Source: Cyclobacterium plantarum (GTDB lineage: Bacteria > Bacteroidota > Bacteroidia > Cytophagales > Cyclobacteriaceae). Taken from it: DNA of 64,000 bases. Shown piece by piece: positions 36,856 to 45,503 of this stretch. The translations under genes and the position numbers were made by a program. The notes under the pieces are model-generated. The model was given only the letters and a program-made list of their open reading frames with translations. It had not been told where the DNA came from and searched no databases. Position 1 is the stretch's first letter. Each line of letters opens with the position of its first letter. Location: positions 1-64,000 of the forward strand of contig NZ_JAANYN010000002.1 in the NCBI RefSeq assembly GCF_011290685.1, read 5' to 3'.

Positions 36856-38118
36856 TCAATGGCTCAAATCCTTAAATTTAAGCAGGTTCCAATAAAGGAA
36901 CTCCTCCGTATTGCTTATTCTCTCAGCCAGCCGTTTGTAGGATTTATACTGATAAACCCTGGCTGCAATAGATAAAGGTGCTGCCAAACGGGCATCGTTT
37001 TTATCGTGGATTTGTTCATAGGGCCAATCTTTCCCAGTATCCAAATAAGGCACCATAAAATCCAGTGCCTTTCGGATGCTTCCACCCTTGGGATTTTCAT
37101 AGGCCCAAAGATCCAAACCTGTATGGTCAGCTGCTTTGGCGTAGCTCATGATGCCCAACAAGTTCATGGCACTGTAGTCCCAGGAACGGGTACGGGCCAA
37201 TTCTTTGGGTTGAGACCCGTCTGCTTCGATCATTTCATCCATGATCAAAGGAAGCCCGGCACGGGCCAGGCTGTCCGCTGTTTCCTGCTGATCTACATAA
37301 AGGGCCAGTGGAATCGCCTGGGCAAAGTACCAGGTGGTATGGTTATTCCCATGGATGGCTTCATCTTTTCCATGTTCACTATTGATCAGCCAATCCAGGT
37401 ATAGAGCAATCCAATTCTCCATTCCTTTTTCCAGTTCTGCGATCCAATGTTCTGAATCTGAAAGCATGTATAGCATGTCCGGTAATTCCGAAAAGGAGCG
37501 GGTATCAATAATCCCTATACCCCTGCCTTCGGTCCTTCCCGGGATGCGCTGGGCATAGTTCAGATTGGGATTCATTTTGGTGTCAGGATCCAAAAACCAA
37601 GCACTAAGCAGCTTTATAGCATGAGCAGCGTAGGCTTCTTCTCCTGAAAAAAAATAAGCCTCACTCAAGGTTTTAAGGGCATCCATCAATTTACCCAATT
37701 CCTCTTTGTCCTTATAATCGTAATATTCCGGATTGATTTCCCCATCCCTGCGGATATAAGGCAGGCCATCTTCTTTTTCAGGGTCAGGCCACCAGTAGGG
37801 ACCCATGCTGGTATAATCGTGTATATCCCCACTTGGGGGTAACTGGGTTTTATGGGTAACAGAAAAGGGCCCCTCCAATAATTTTTGATCTGCTTCCCTG
37901 AGAAGTGCTTGGACTGCAGGAAAAAGGGGCTTTTGAGAACCAAAGGAAATGCGCTCTTTTACTTTATGAATGATTTCATCCTCCAACAAGATAAATCGCT
38001 TGCCTGCGGTATGATCTGTCTGCGAAAATGCAGATTGAAAACCAAGCAGGATCATCATTAAGACCCAGATGCACAGATAAAATTTTAAACTGATTTTATT
38101 ATTAATTGGCAAAATCAC
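36856..38118 (-). CDS. secreted alginate-lyase-family protein (PL5/PL38-like)
   Basis: 420 residues with a signal peptide (LKFYLCIWVLMMILLGFQSAFSQ). The rest is an (alpha/alpha)-barrel of the Alginate_lyase type (PF05426): PSGDIHDYTSMGPYWWPDPEK near residue 90, LKTLSEAYFFSGEEAYAAHAIKLLSAWFLDPDTKMNPNLNYAQ, and the conserved GNNHTTWYFAQAIPLALYV near 245, whose Asn-His pair is expected to take part in catalysis. Family members cleave alginate or glucuronan by beta-elimination. This would release uronate units, which the kdgK/uxuA genes upstream could process (inference). It is not next to a SusCD pair. Confidence 0.85.
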   Translation of the reverse strand: MILPINNKISLKFYLCIWVLMMILLGFQSAFSQTDHTAGKRFILLEDEIIHKVKERISFGSQKPLFPAVQALLREADQKLLEGPFSVTHKTQLPPSGDIHDYTSMGPYWWPDPEKEDGLPYIRRDGEINPEYYDYKDKEELGKLMDALKTLSEAYFFSGEEAYAAHAIKLLSAWFLDPDTKMNPNLNYAQRIPGRTEGRGIGIIDTRSFSELPDMLYMLSDSEHWIAELEKGMENWIALYLDWLINSEHGKDEAIHGNNHTTWYFAQAIPLALYVDQQETADSLARAGLPLIMDEMIEADGSQPKELARTRSWDYSAMNLLGIMSYAKAADHTGLDLWAYENPKGGSIRKALDFMVPYLDTGKDWPYEQIHDKNDARLAAPLSIAARVYQYKSYKRLAERISNTEEFLYWNLLKFKDLSH

Positions 38119-38172
38119 TTGAATAAATGTTGATTGCTTTCTGTCAAAGAAGAATTTTTGGGGTACCTCGAA

Positions 38173-38373
38173 TTACTTCTTGCCTCTGCTGGTCAGCACC
38201 AAGCCAATTACAAGTAGGATAACACTGATAATGACTGGGGTCCAATTGGCTGTACTAACCGCAATATCCAACCCAAATAAACTGAAGCTTTCTGAATCTT
38301 GCATGGCTTGCAGGCCAAACATGATGGTTCCAATAATTCCTAAAATCAATAAAATAATGCCCGCAGTTCTCAT
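38173..38373 (-). CDS. small two-helix membrane protein
   Basis: 66 residues: helix 1 (GIILLILGIIGTIMFGLQAM), a polar loop (QDSESFSLFGLDIAVSTANW), helix 2 (TPVIISVILLVIGLVLTS) and a basic RGKK tail. Similar small proteins (DUF3185-like) are widespread in Bacteroidota and have no known function. It lies 54 nt upstream of the alginate-lyase-family gene on the same strand. Confidence 0.75.
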   Translation of the reverse strand: MRTAGIILLILGIIGTIMFGLQAMQDSESFSLFGLDIAVSTANWTPVIISVILLVIGLVLTSRGKK

Positions 38374-38543
38374 AGTGTTCGATTAAATGGTGAATAGTGT
38401 CAATAAGAAGATAATAATTGATGATCAATTTATAAAAACCCATTGATAATTGGTACTATTTGATCAAAAAGAAATTCAAAGCATACTTTCCCAGCTATGA
38501 TGCGTTTACCAAAAAAGGAACTGATGATGAAATTCAGAAAACA

Positions 38544-39146
38544 CTAATCCAAATCCTTAAATACGTAATTCAAATCCAGTTGAAATCCGGAAATGGATAC
38601 AGACTGTATGACATCCCCTGAAGTCATCAATCTGGAAGGAACGTATATACCCTCCTCAAGGGTATAGGCCATTACAGTCCGCTCATCAGGGTGAATGATC
38701 CAATATTCCAATACACCACTTTCCTCATAGACTTCATATTTGTTTTTAAGTTCTTTTTTATTGCTTCCGGGAGATAAGATCTCCACTATCAGGTCCGGAG
38801 CTCCGATGCAACCCAAATCATCTAATTTACTCTTATCGCAAATGACACATATGTCAGGTTGGACAACTGTATCAATATCTTCATTATTCTTTGACTTTAC
38901 CGGAAGCCTGACATCAAAGGGTGCTTCATAAACTTTGCAAGAATGATTTTCCAGAAACTTATACAATAAATAAAAAATCTTTCCTGAAATCTCCTGATGA
39001 ATCCTTCTTGGTGCAGCTGTAGCAGATCGGAATACTTTACCCTTGATCAACTCCACCATTTCATCCATCTGCCAGCTCAGGTAATCGGCATAAGAATACC
39101 TGCCATACTCAGTAAATGGCTCTTTTGTTTGATCTTTTTGATCCAT
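38544..39146 (-). CDS. Uma2-family (DUF820) putative endonuclease
   Basis: 200 residues. The restriction-endonuclease-like core is visible: VVQPDICVICDKSKL near residue 95, GAPDLIVEILSPGSNKKELKNKYEVYEESGVLEYWIIHPDERTVMAY at 115-165, which contains the D-x-E-x-K type residues (PDLIVEI... NK). Uma2 proteins are numerous in cyanobacteria and Bacteroidota and their target is unknown. No partner gene is adjacent. Confidence 0.85.
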   Translation of the reverse strand: MDQKDQTKEPFTEYGRYSYADYLSWQMDEMVELIKGKVFRSATAAPRRIHQEISGKIFYLLYKFLENHSCKVYEAPFDVRLPVKSKNNEDIDTVVQPDICVICDKSKLDDLGCIGAPDLIVEILSPGSNKKELKNKYEVYEESGVLEYWIIHPDERTVMAYTLEEGIYVPSRLMTSGDVIQSVSISGFQLDLNYVFKDLD

Positions 39147-39208
39147 GCTAACAATTTACAAAAAAAAGCTTATTCTCTGAAATTGCCCTTTCTTTTGCCG
39201 ACAAGGTT

Positions 39209-41509
39209 TTACTTCACAGGTACCACCACACTTTTTTCGAAAAAGCCATAACCATAACTTACTTTGACCTGATCTTTTTCTTCCAGGAGAAGTATCTGCC
39301 CTTCAGCTTCCAATCTGGAATCATTTTTTTCCATTCTCCCCTCCAATTCCAAAGAGAAAGCAGACAGCTCTTTTAGGCCAAGGGAAATGCTATTTCCGGC
39401 CATGTTAGCGACCTGCACATTTGCTTGTTCCTCCTGATCCGAATAAAAATTTAACGGTGCTACTAAACGGATAAGCAGGTCTCCTGATTCATTTTGGCTG
39501 CATTCCAGGCGGGTATAATAATTGGCCAGATAAGCCATACTGATATTGAAAGCCGTATTGAACTGGACCCAGCCTTCTGTCCAGCCCACATCTCCGGCTT
39601 CTGGATAGTTGGGATAATGAAAAGACTTGGGAGATCCATCAAACACAAAGGGGACCTCGTCCAGCAGGCCTATGCCTCCCTTGTGCCTGCTGTACCATCC
39701 CAGGTCCACTCCTTCTATTTCCTGCGGACCCTTAAAGGAAAAATGCCTTCCCGTGGGATTTCTGCCAAAGGCATTCTCCAAATGAGACCAGGCCAAAATC
39801 TCCAAATCCCGAATCAAATCCTTATCTCCAAGCAGGGTCATGGCGGCAAAGGCAGCAGCTGGAAACCCCAGGATATTTCCAGTTTCATTCCATCCCGGAG
39901 GGGTCCATTCGGCTTCATCGTATTTTCTGAAATCCCACATGTTACCCGAGCGGGACAAGGCAATTTTTGCCCAGTCAGCGACCTTTGCCTTCAAACCGGC
40001 AGGGGATCTTTCCGGATATTCGGTATAAAAATACGCAAAGGCCCTCATGGTCATGTGCTCTGACATCCTTTGGCCTTTGGTCGTCATCGGGTCCTGCCAA
40101 TCCAGATTTTGGATCATCCAGTCCATCTGTCGGTAGGCCGCATCAAAATATTTTCCCGCCTCCGGGTCATTTTCGCGCTTACTTACTTCATACATCATCA
40201 GATTAGGAATGACCGAAAAGCCCGGAGGCATTTCTCCTTTGGTAGTTCCCAGTTGGGTTTTAAGGTGTAACAAATTGTGCTCAGGGCTCTTATCGTACTG
40301 GGAAAGAGAGTGCTCGGATACCTCAGCCTTCTCCCAAACCGAGATGGCATATTGGTATACCTTATCAAAATTTTGTCGGGGCAGCCACTTCTTCAGGTAG
40401 GGCCAGGCATACAGAAAATGCGCCAACTCCGCCTTTTGCATTTCATGGTCCAGCTGCTGGCTGATTTTAACATCTGCATCCCAATGCATTAATTGGATGA
40501 TATCTGGCGTGCCCTCTTTGAAAGGCAGCAACTCCCCCCACAAGCCCCGATAAGCGTCAGGGAAAGCTTCATTGGGAACGTACTTTCCCTTTATCTCCAT
40601 CCGCTCATAAGCAAAAGGATTGCTGTGGTACATGGCTACCAGACTCTGCATGGACCAATTGAAAAAATCCCCATCCCGCCAGGCAAAACTTATAGGCCTT
40701 ATTTCTTTGACATTCCCGACATAGTGCCGGGCATCCAGCATAAAATCCACCATATTCCTATAGGTAACCCTTTCCATCCAGTAAGGACCTATGCGAAACG
40801 GATAAGAAGCCTTACCCTTAATCTGTATCTCAAATGCATCAGTGGTCTGGGGATTAAAAGCTGAAAAATCTCCTTTCTCTCCCTTTACCTTAGCGGTAAA
40901 AACAGTTTGTTTGTTTTTTAAATTTACTACATGAAATGCAGTACCATCCGCTATCCCGGGTGCGGTAAAGCGCTTTGGCCTGCTCAGGTTATATCCACTT
41001 TGGTTGACCAGAATGGGTTTGGCTGCAAGCGTACTGCTATCTTTGTATTGCTGTCCAGATAATATAAACTCCCCGATCTGCATGGGTTTTTGATCAGCTG
41101 CTGCGATCCGAATGCGGTCCACCAATAAAGGCTTTTCCAGGTCAACTTCCACCCTGTGGGATTCATTATTGGCTACCTTATGAACAGTCCTCCATTCCCC
41201 ATTTAACAAATATTGCAGGAGCAATGCCCCGTTGGGTGTATGATCCGGGGCAAAGTCTATGGTAGCTCCCAGCACTTCAGTGGCTCCGGGCAGACGGACT
41301 GTTAACCATGCCTGCTCATCTAAAGATCCACTGCTCCAATAACTTTCCGGATTGCCGTCAATCGCAAAATCAGCATTTTTACCAGCATCCACTGAACTGG
41401 CGGTTGCAGACCCGGAAAGACTCAGGTTATTTTGTCCTTTTACCGGAAATATAGCAGCAACTGTCAGGACTATCAGGATAAATAAATCAGAAGGTTTTTT
41501 ATTGATCAT
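39209..41509 (-). CDS. GH9-like secreted glycosidase with discoidin domain
   Basis: 766 residues from the ATG at 41509. An ATG at 41530 would overlap the upstream gene. A signal peptide (FILIVLTVAAIFPVKG) is followed by an F5/8-type (discoidin) domain (SATASSVDAGKNADFAIDGNPESYWSSG). The cellulase-N Ig-like domain comes next (AKPILVNQSGYNLSRPKRFT, about residue 165), then an (alpha/alpha)6-type body. AWRDGDFFNW stands where GH9 has its DAGD motif, and DVGWTEGWVQFNTAF stands where the catalytic acid Glu would be. The nucleophile-side motif is divergent, so specificity is unlikely to be cellulose. It is the last gene of the sulfatase-bearing locus, 11 nt after an FAD oxidoreductase. Confidence 0.78.
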   Translation of the reverse strand: MINKKPSDLFILIVLTVAAIFPVKGQNNLSLSGSATASSVDAGKNADFAIDGNPESYWSSGSLDEQAWLTVRLPGATEVLGATIDFAPDHTPNGALLLQYLLNGEWRTVHKVANNESHRVEVDLEKPLLVDRIRIAAADQKPMQIGEFILSGQQYKDSSTLAAKPILVNQSGYNLSRPKRFTAPGIADGTAFHVVNLKNKQTVFTAKVKGEKGDFSAFNPQTTDAFEIQIKGKASYPFRIGPYWMERVTYRNMVDFMLDARHYVGNVKEIRPISFAWRDGDFFNWSMQSLVAMYHSNPFAYERMEIKGKYVPNEAFPDAYRGLWGELLPFKEGTPDIIQLMHWDADVKISQQLDHEMQKAELAHFLYAWPYLKKWLPRQNFDKVYQYAISVWEKAEVSEHSLSQYDKSPEHNLLHLKTQLGTTKGEMPPGFSVIPNLMMYEVSKRENDPEAGKYFDAAYRQMDWMIQNLDWQDPMTTKGQRMSEHMTMRAFAYFYTEYPERSPAGLKAKVADWAKIALSRSGNMWDFRKYDEAEWTPPGWNETGNILGFPAAAFAAMTLLGDKDLIRDLEILAWSHLENAFGRNPTGRHFSFKGPQEIEGVDLGWYSRHKGGIGLLDEVPFVFDGSPKSFHYPNYPEAGDVGWTEGWVQFNTAFNISMAYLANYYTRLECSQNESGDLLIRLVAPLNFYSDQEEQANVQVANMAGNSISLGLKELSAFSLELEGRMEKNDSRLEAEGQILLLEEKDQVKVSYGYGFFEKSVVVPVK

Positions 41510-41520
41510 TTTTATCAGAC

Positions 41521-43803
41521 TTAATAACAAAGGATACCAAATAAAGCTGCCGGTACCGAGGCAGCAGGATGTTGTAATATGATCTTAATTGATTGGGTAG
41601 AAAGGGGCTTTACGAACTTCAGGCGATAACGGGTCTGGTGGTTGTCATGGACTTCTGTGAGGCAATTACCCCTATCGTCAAGTACTTTAAAATGCTTGAC
41701 ACAAAATGGGATTTCCGACTCGGGATGCCCCATTAAAGTAGACTCCAAAGCATGGTCAAAATCAGTGTCAAAAAATAAATTTATTTCATTGATATTCTGT
41801 ACTTTACCCCACTTCAACTCAATGTATGGTTCGCTATCGTTCAGGGCAGCTGCCCAGGCATTTGAAGTATGGTATGGTCTGAAAATGCCATTGAACAAAT
41901 TCTCCTTAGCATACATTTTTAAGGGCTGGTGTAGCTTAAAAGACAGGTTTTGCCCCTCCGGTCTACGCTCCGGTAACCAAAAGTCAAAAGAATCCATGCC
42001 TATGTCATCAGGAGCTTCCTGCCGGCTACTGGTAGCCACTGCCTTATTGTACTTTTGAAACACAGTCAATAAGCCTGTCATACGCTGTTCAGAGTACCTG
42101 AGCTGCACCTGTTCATTGGGATAAAATGCCACAAAATAATATTCTGTTTCTTTTATAGTATATTCAAAATCAATATATAAAGATTGTTCACCTAAAGTTA
42201 ATTCGAATACTTTTTCTTCCAAAACCAGCTCCGGAGTAAAGTTTCCTTTTTGCTTGCTTTTAAGCAAAGCTACTTTTAATTGGCTGGCCTTTTCCACCCT
42301 AACCTGGAAAGTAAGGCCCGGCATCTCCCCTGCTGTCAAAGGCAACATTTGGGCTGTGGCAAAGCTGAGTTTTTTCCAGGGACCATCGCCCGGCAATCCC
42401 TCCAGGGTCATGGTGGAAGAAACGGAAATCTTCGCATTTTTGGCAAGCTCCTCTTTGTCTTCCAGGGGAACCCCGGGAATATATTGTCCGGATTTGATCA
42501 GTCTTTTTTGCAGCTCGCTCATGTGACCTGAATGGGTGAGTGCTGCTGGAAGCAGGTTTTTTTCTCTGCAAATTACCGCCGCCATGGCCACCGCCTGGGC
42601 ATTGTGCGCACAGGTAGCCATGACGCGGGTGGACCCGAATGCCACGTGGGTAGAACTGATAATTCTCCCGGTAATGAATAAATTTTTGATATTTCTGCTA
42701 TACATGGTTCGCAAGGGGATCTGGTATACACCCTTGGTGTGCCACTGGGTACAACCCGGCAATTCACCATAAACCCCATCCGCAGGATGCAGGTCCAAAG
42801 CCCAACCTCCAAAGGAAACCGCATCTGGAAATTGCCGTTGATCAACCAGGTCCTTTTGGGATAACATATAGTCTCCTTCGAAACGCCTGCTCTCCCTTTT
42901 GCCCGGAATGGTCCCTACCCATTCCAGGGTATGGGTAGCCATGTCTGGATATTTACCGGAATTTTTAAGGTAATCCCAAATGCCATAAATCACCCGCCAG
43001 AGTTCCCATTTGATGGTCTCGGATTCGTGAATGGTATCCTTTCTTCCCCCGTATTCCACCCACCAAAGCCTGCAACCATGGTCTTTCAGGTTAAAGGATT
43101 TGAACCTGGGCAAATTGGGTAAATCCCTATTGGCATAGGACGGAGCCACAAAGCGGACCGGCTTGCCGGTATCCTTGCTGTAAAAATAAAGCGAATGTCC
43201 AAGGAGTTCACCGTAACTCTTATGATCCGGAGCAAATTTTTCGTCAAATTCATCAGCTGATTCGGCACCAATACGAAAGGCAGCTCCTGCCAGAAAAGCC
43301 ATGATACCATCACCGGAAGCATCTACAAATAAAGGCGCTTGCAACCGGTATCGGGTAGAATTTTGACTGCAAAAGGCATATGCTTCGCGGATCTCATCAG
43401 AAGCTCCTTTTTCTATGTCATACAGGGCGGTGTTGAGCAGCAGGCGAATGTTAGGTTCCATGCTCACCTTTTCAATCAGTATGGTATCCAGGATCAGGGG
43501 GTTTCCCTCCGGATTGCGGTAAAGGTTTTCCACCAGGATCTCGTCTATGACCCCTCCCTCTCTGGCCCAGCGGTTGTTATTGCCCATATGAGAAGTGGCC
43601 CCCAGGATCCACAACCTGATTTCTGAGGATCCATTGCCTCCCAAAACCGGCCTGTCCTGTACCAAAACAACTTCCAAACCCTGTCTTGCCGCCGTAATGG
43701 CACAACAAGTACCTGCCATTCCGCCCCCGATGATCACCAGGTCAACCTCGGATTTTTCACATTTTAAGTTTCTCTTTTCCTGCTGAAAATCTTCTTTAAT
43801 CAT
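41521..43803 (-). CDS. FAD-dependent oxidoreductase, cytoplasmic, with C-terminal beta domain
   Basis: 760 residues without signal peptide. The FAD-binding motif is VDLVIIGGGMAGTCCAITAARQG near residue 22, followed by PVLGGNGSSEIR, VDASGDGIMAFLAGA, and the late ITGRIISSTHVAFGSTRVMATCAHNAQAV, which is typical of the PF12831 family. Residues about 480-620 and 640-760 form beta-rich domains, the last with NLFFDTDFDHALESTLMGHPE. The same C-terminal domain is found in the partial gene at the right edge. The start overlaps the symporter stop by 8 nt. The substrate is probably a sugar or sugar acid brought in by that symporter (inference). Confidence 0.88.
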   Translation of the reverse strand: MIKEDFQQEKRNLKCEKSEVDLVIIGGGMAGTCCAITAARQGLEVVLVQDRPVLGGNGSSEIRLWILGATSHMGNNNRWAREGGVIDEILVENLYRNPEGNPLILDTILIEKVSMEPNIRLLLNTALYDIEKGASDEIREAYAFCSQNSTRYRLQAPLFVDASGDGIMAFLAGAAFRIGAESADEFDEKFAPDHKSYGELLGHSLYFYSKDTGKPVRFVAPSYANRDLPNLPRFKSFNLKDHGCRLWWVEYGGRKDTIHESETIKWELWRVIYGIWDYLKNSGKYPDMATHTLEWVGTIPGKRESRRFEGDYMLSQKDLVDQRQFPDAVSFGGWALDLHPADGVYGELPGCTQWHTKGVYQIPLRTMYSRNIKNLFITGRIISSTHVAFGSTRVMATCAHNAQAVAMAAVICREKNLLPAALTHSGHMSELQKRLIKSGQYIPGVPLEDKEELAKNAKISVSSTMTLEGLPGDGPWKKLSFATAQMLPLTAGEMPGLTFQVRVEKASQLKVALLKSKQKGNFTPELVLEEKVFELTLGEQSLYIDFEYTIKETEYYFVAFYPNEQVQLRYSEQRMTGLLTVFQKYNKAVATSSRQEAPDDIGMDSFDFWLPERRPEGQNLSFKLHQPLKMYAKENLFNGIFRPYHTSNAWAAALNDSEPYIELKWGKVQNINEINLFFDTDFDHALESTLMGHPESEIPFCVKHFKVLDDRGNCLTEVHDNHQTRYRLKFVKPLSTQSIKIILQHPAASVPAALFGILCY

Positions 43804-45499
43804 GAATATACTGTTCAGTTTTATTTTTTGTATGGCTGTCAGATCTTTTTTGGGCTGACCTGACCATGGTCCATCCCATCATCAGTATCAATGCTCCCAT
43901 CGCAAACATATAGTAGCGTCCTGCTGAGGCCCCAAAACCCAATAAAAAGAGTAGGGTGCCGATACTGACAAAGGCCCAGCCCAAAACTTTGATGCCAAAA
44001 TTATTCTGTATTTCCCCTGATGTAAGCGATGCAGCCAGCTCCTTTGCCGTAGGTTTCTTTCTGTTGACGTACAACTGGTATTGTTTGCTCTCCCGGTTTC
44101 TCTTCAGGGCAAAGATTTCATAGGCTCCCAGCAAGACCAGAGGGAGAAACACACCCAGCAGCATCTCTGTGGCCCTGTCCAGGCTGAACGAAAACAACCA
44201 GGGAGATACAAATTTAAAATACAGGTTGATGAGCAAGCTTAGTCCGGTAATCACAAGAATCGATTGTCCGGTTTGCCGCCTTGAAAAAAGCCCCCAGATG
44301 GCGGGTCCATATAAAGCGCCGCCGGTCACCGCTCCAATACTCAAAACCACTTCTACTATCCCTCCGGCCAGAGGAACCATAAAAGCAACCCCAATGGTAC
44401 CCAGCCCAAAAAGCAGGGTTGCTATCCTGGCAACCCGCATTAAAGCTACCTGATCGGAATCAGGGAAAATGGCATGGTAGATGTCGTTGGTAAGCACTGC
44501 GGCGGCCAGGTTTAGGGAAGTATTTACAGAACTGGCTGTGGCAAAGATCATCCCTCCCAACATCAAACCCAACATGCCAACAGGCAATACATCCATGCAC
44601 ATCCTGAGGTAGGCTCCCTCCGTTTCCAAACCACTTAATTCCGGATTGACCACCCTGTATATCATGGGGGGCAACATCCAGATCAAAGGGCTGATCAGGT
44701 AAAGAAATCCAAAAAGGTAGCCTACCTTTTTCGCTGATGTGCGGTCCTTTACGGAGGTATACCGCTGCACATAGGCCCAATTTCCTCCGATGAAAATCGT
44801 ATTGTAGCCAATAAATGCCAGGATAAACCATGGTGTGTATTCTCCATTGAATACATGAAAAAAGGTGGCGGGCGCATCCTGGATAAACTGATTCACCCCC
44901 CCTGCCTTATCCAGGGAAAGGGGTAAAACTATCAGCACTGCTGCGGTAAGAATTACAAATTGCAGGACATCGGTCACCACTACTGCCCACAAACCTCCCA
45001 CCGCGGTATAAATCATGATCATGGCACCCAAAAATAAAATCGAATAGTAGATATCAAAGCCAGTTACCACATTCACTATTTTGGCCACCGGATATAAGAA
45101 GGCCCCGGTATACCCCAGTGAAAGCACCAAAAAAATAAAGGTATAATACCGCTGGGTTTTTTTTCCAAACCGTTGGGTAAGATAGGCGGCAACTGTTAGG
45201 GCACCGGTCTCTTTCCATCTGGCAGCCAGGTAAGCTCCGATTAAAAATCCGCTAATGCACATGGCCATCTGAATGGTAATGGCCACCAGTCCCCATTCAT
45301 AGGCGATGGAGCCCCATACCACAAAGGTGCCGGCAGAAAAAAAGCTCATGAATAAAGAAAGGCCGCTGATGGACCAGGGTACTGCCCCACCAGCGGCAAA
45401 GAAAGATTTCATGTCTCCACCCTGTTTGCCAAAAGACAAGCCTGCAATCATAACAATGAGGGTAAAAACAATTATGGTCAGAAAATCCAGTGTTTGCAT
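43796..45499 (-). CDS. sodium:solute symporter (SSS family)
   Basis: 567 residues with about 13-14 hydrophobic helices. SSS hallmarks: GGAVPWSISGLSLFMSFFSAGTFVVWGSIAYEWG near residue 33, KKTQRYYTFIFLVLSLGYTGAFLYPVAKIVNVVTGFDIYYSILFLGAMIMIYTAVGGLWAVVVTDVLQFVIL at 112-185, and GLMLGGMIFATASSVNTSLNLAAAVLTNDIYHAIFPDS near 310. It should import a sugar or sugar acid with sodium across the inner membrane. It is sandwiched between two FAD oxidoreductase genes (4-nt gap upstream, 8-nt overlap downstream), which suggests that their substrates or products are its cargo. Confidence 0.93.
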   Translation of the reverse strand: MQTLDFLTIIVFTLIVMIAGLSFGKQGGDMKSFFAAGGAVPWSISGLSLFMSFFSAGTFVVWGSIAYEWGLVAITIQMAMCISGFLIGAYLAARWKETGALTVAAYLTQRFGKKTQRYYTFIFLVLSLGYTGAFLYPVAKIVNVVTGFDIYYSILFLGAMIMIYTAVGGLWAVVVTDVLQFVILTAAVLIVLPLSLDKAGGVNQFIQDAPATFFHVFNGEYTPWFILAFIGYNTIFIGGNWAYVQRYTSVKDRTSAKKVGYLFGFLYLISPLIWMLPPMIYRVVNPELSGLETEGAYLRMCMDVLPVGMLGLMLGGMIFATASSVNTSLNLAAAVLTNDIYHAIFPDSDQVALMRVARIATLLFGLGTIGVAFMVPLAGGIVEVVLSIGAVTGGALYGPAIWGLFSRRQTGQSILVITGLSLLINLYFKFVSPWLFSFSLDRATEMLLGVFLPLVLLGAYEIFALKRNRESKQYQLYVNRKKPTAKELAASLTSGEIQNNFGIKVLGWAFVSIGTLLFLLGFGASAGRYYMFAMGALILMMGWTMVRSAQKRSDSHTKNKTEQYIHD

Positions 45500-45503
45500 G
45501 CAA

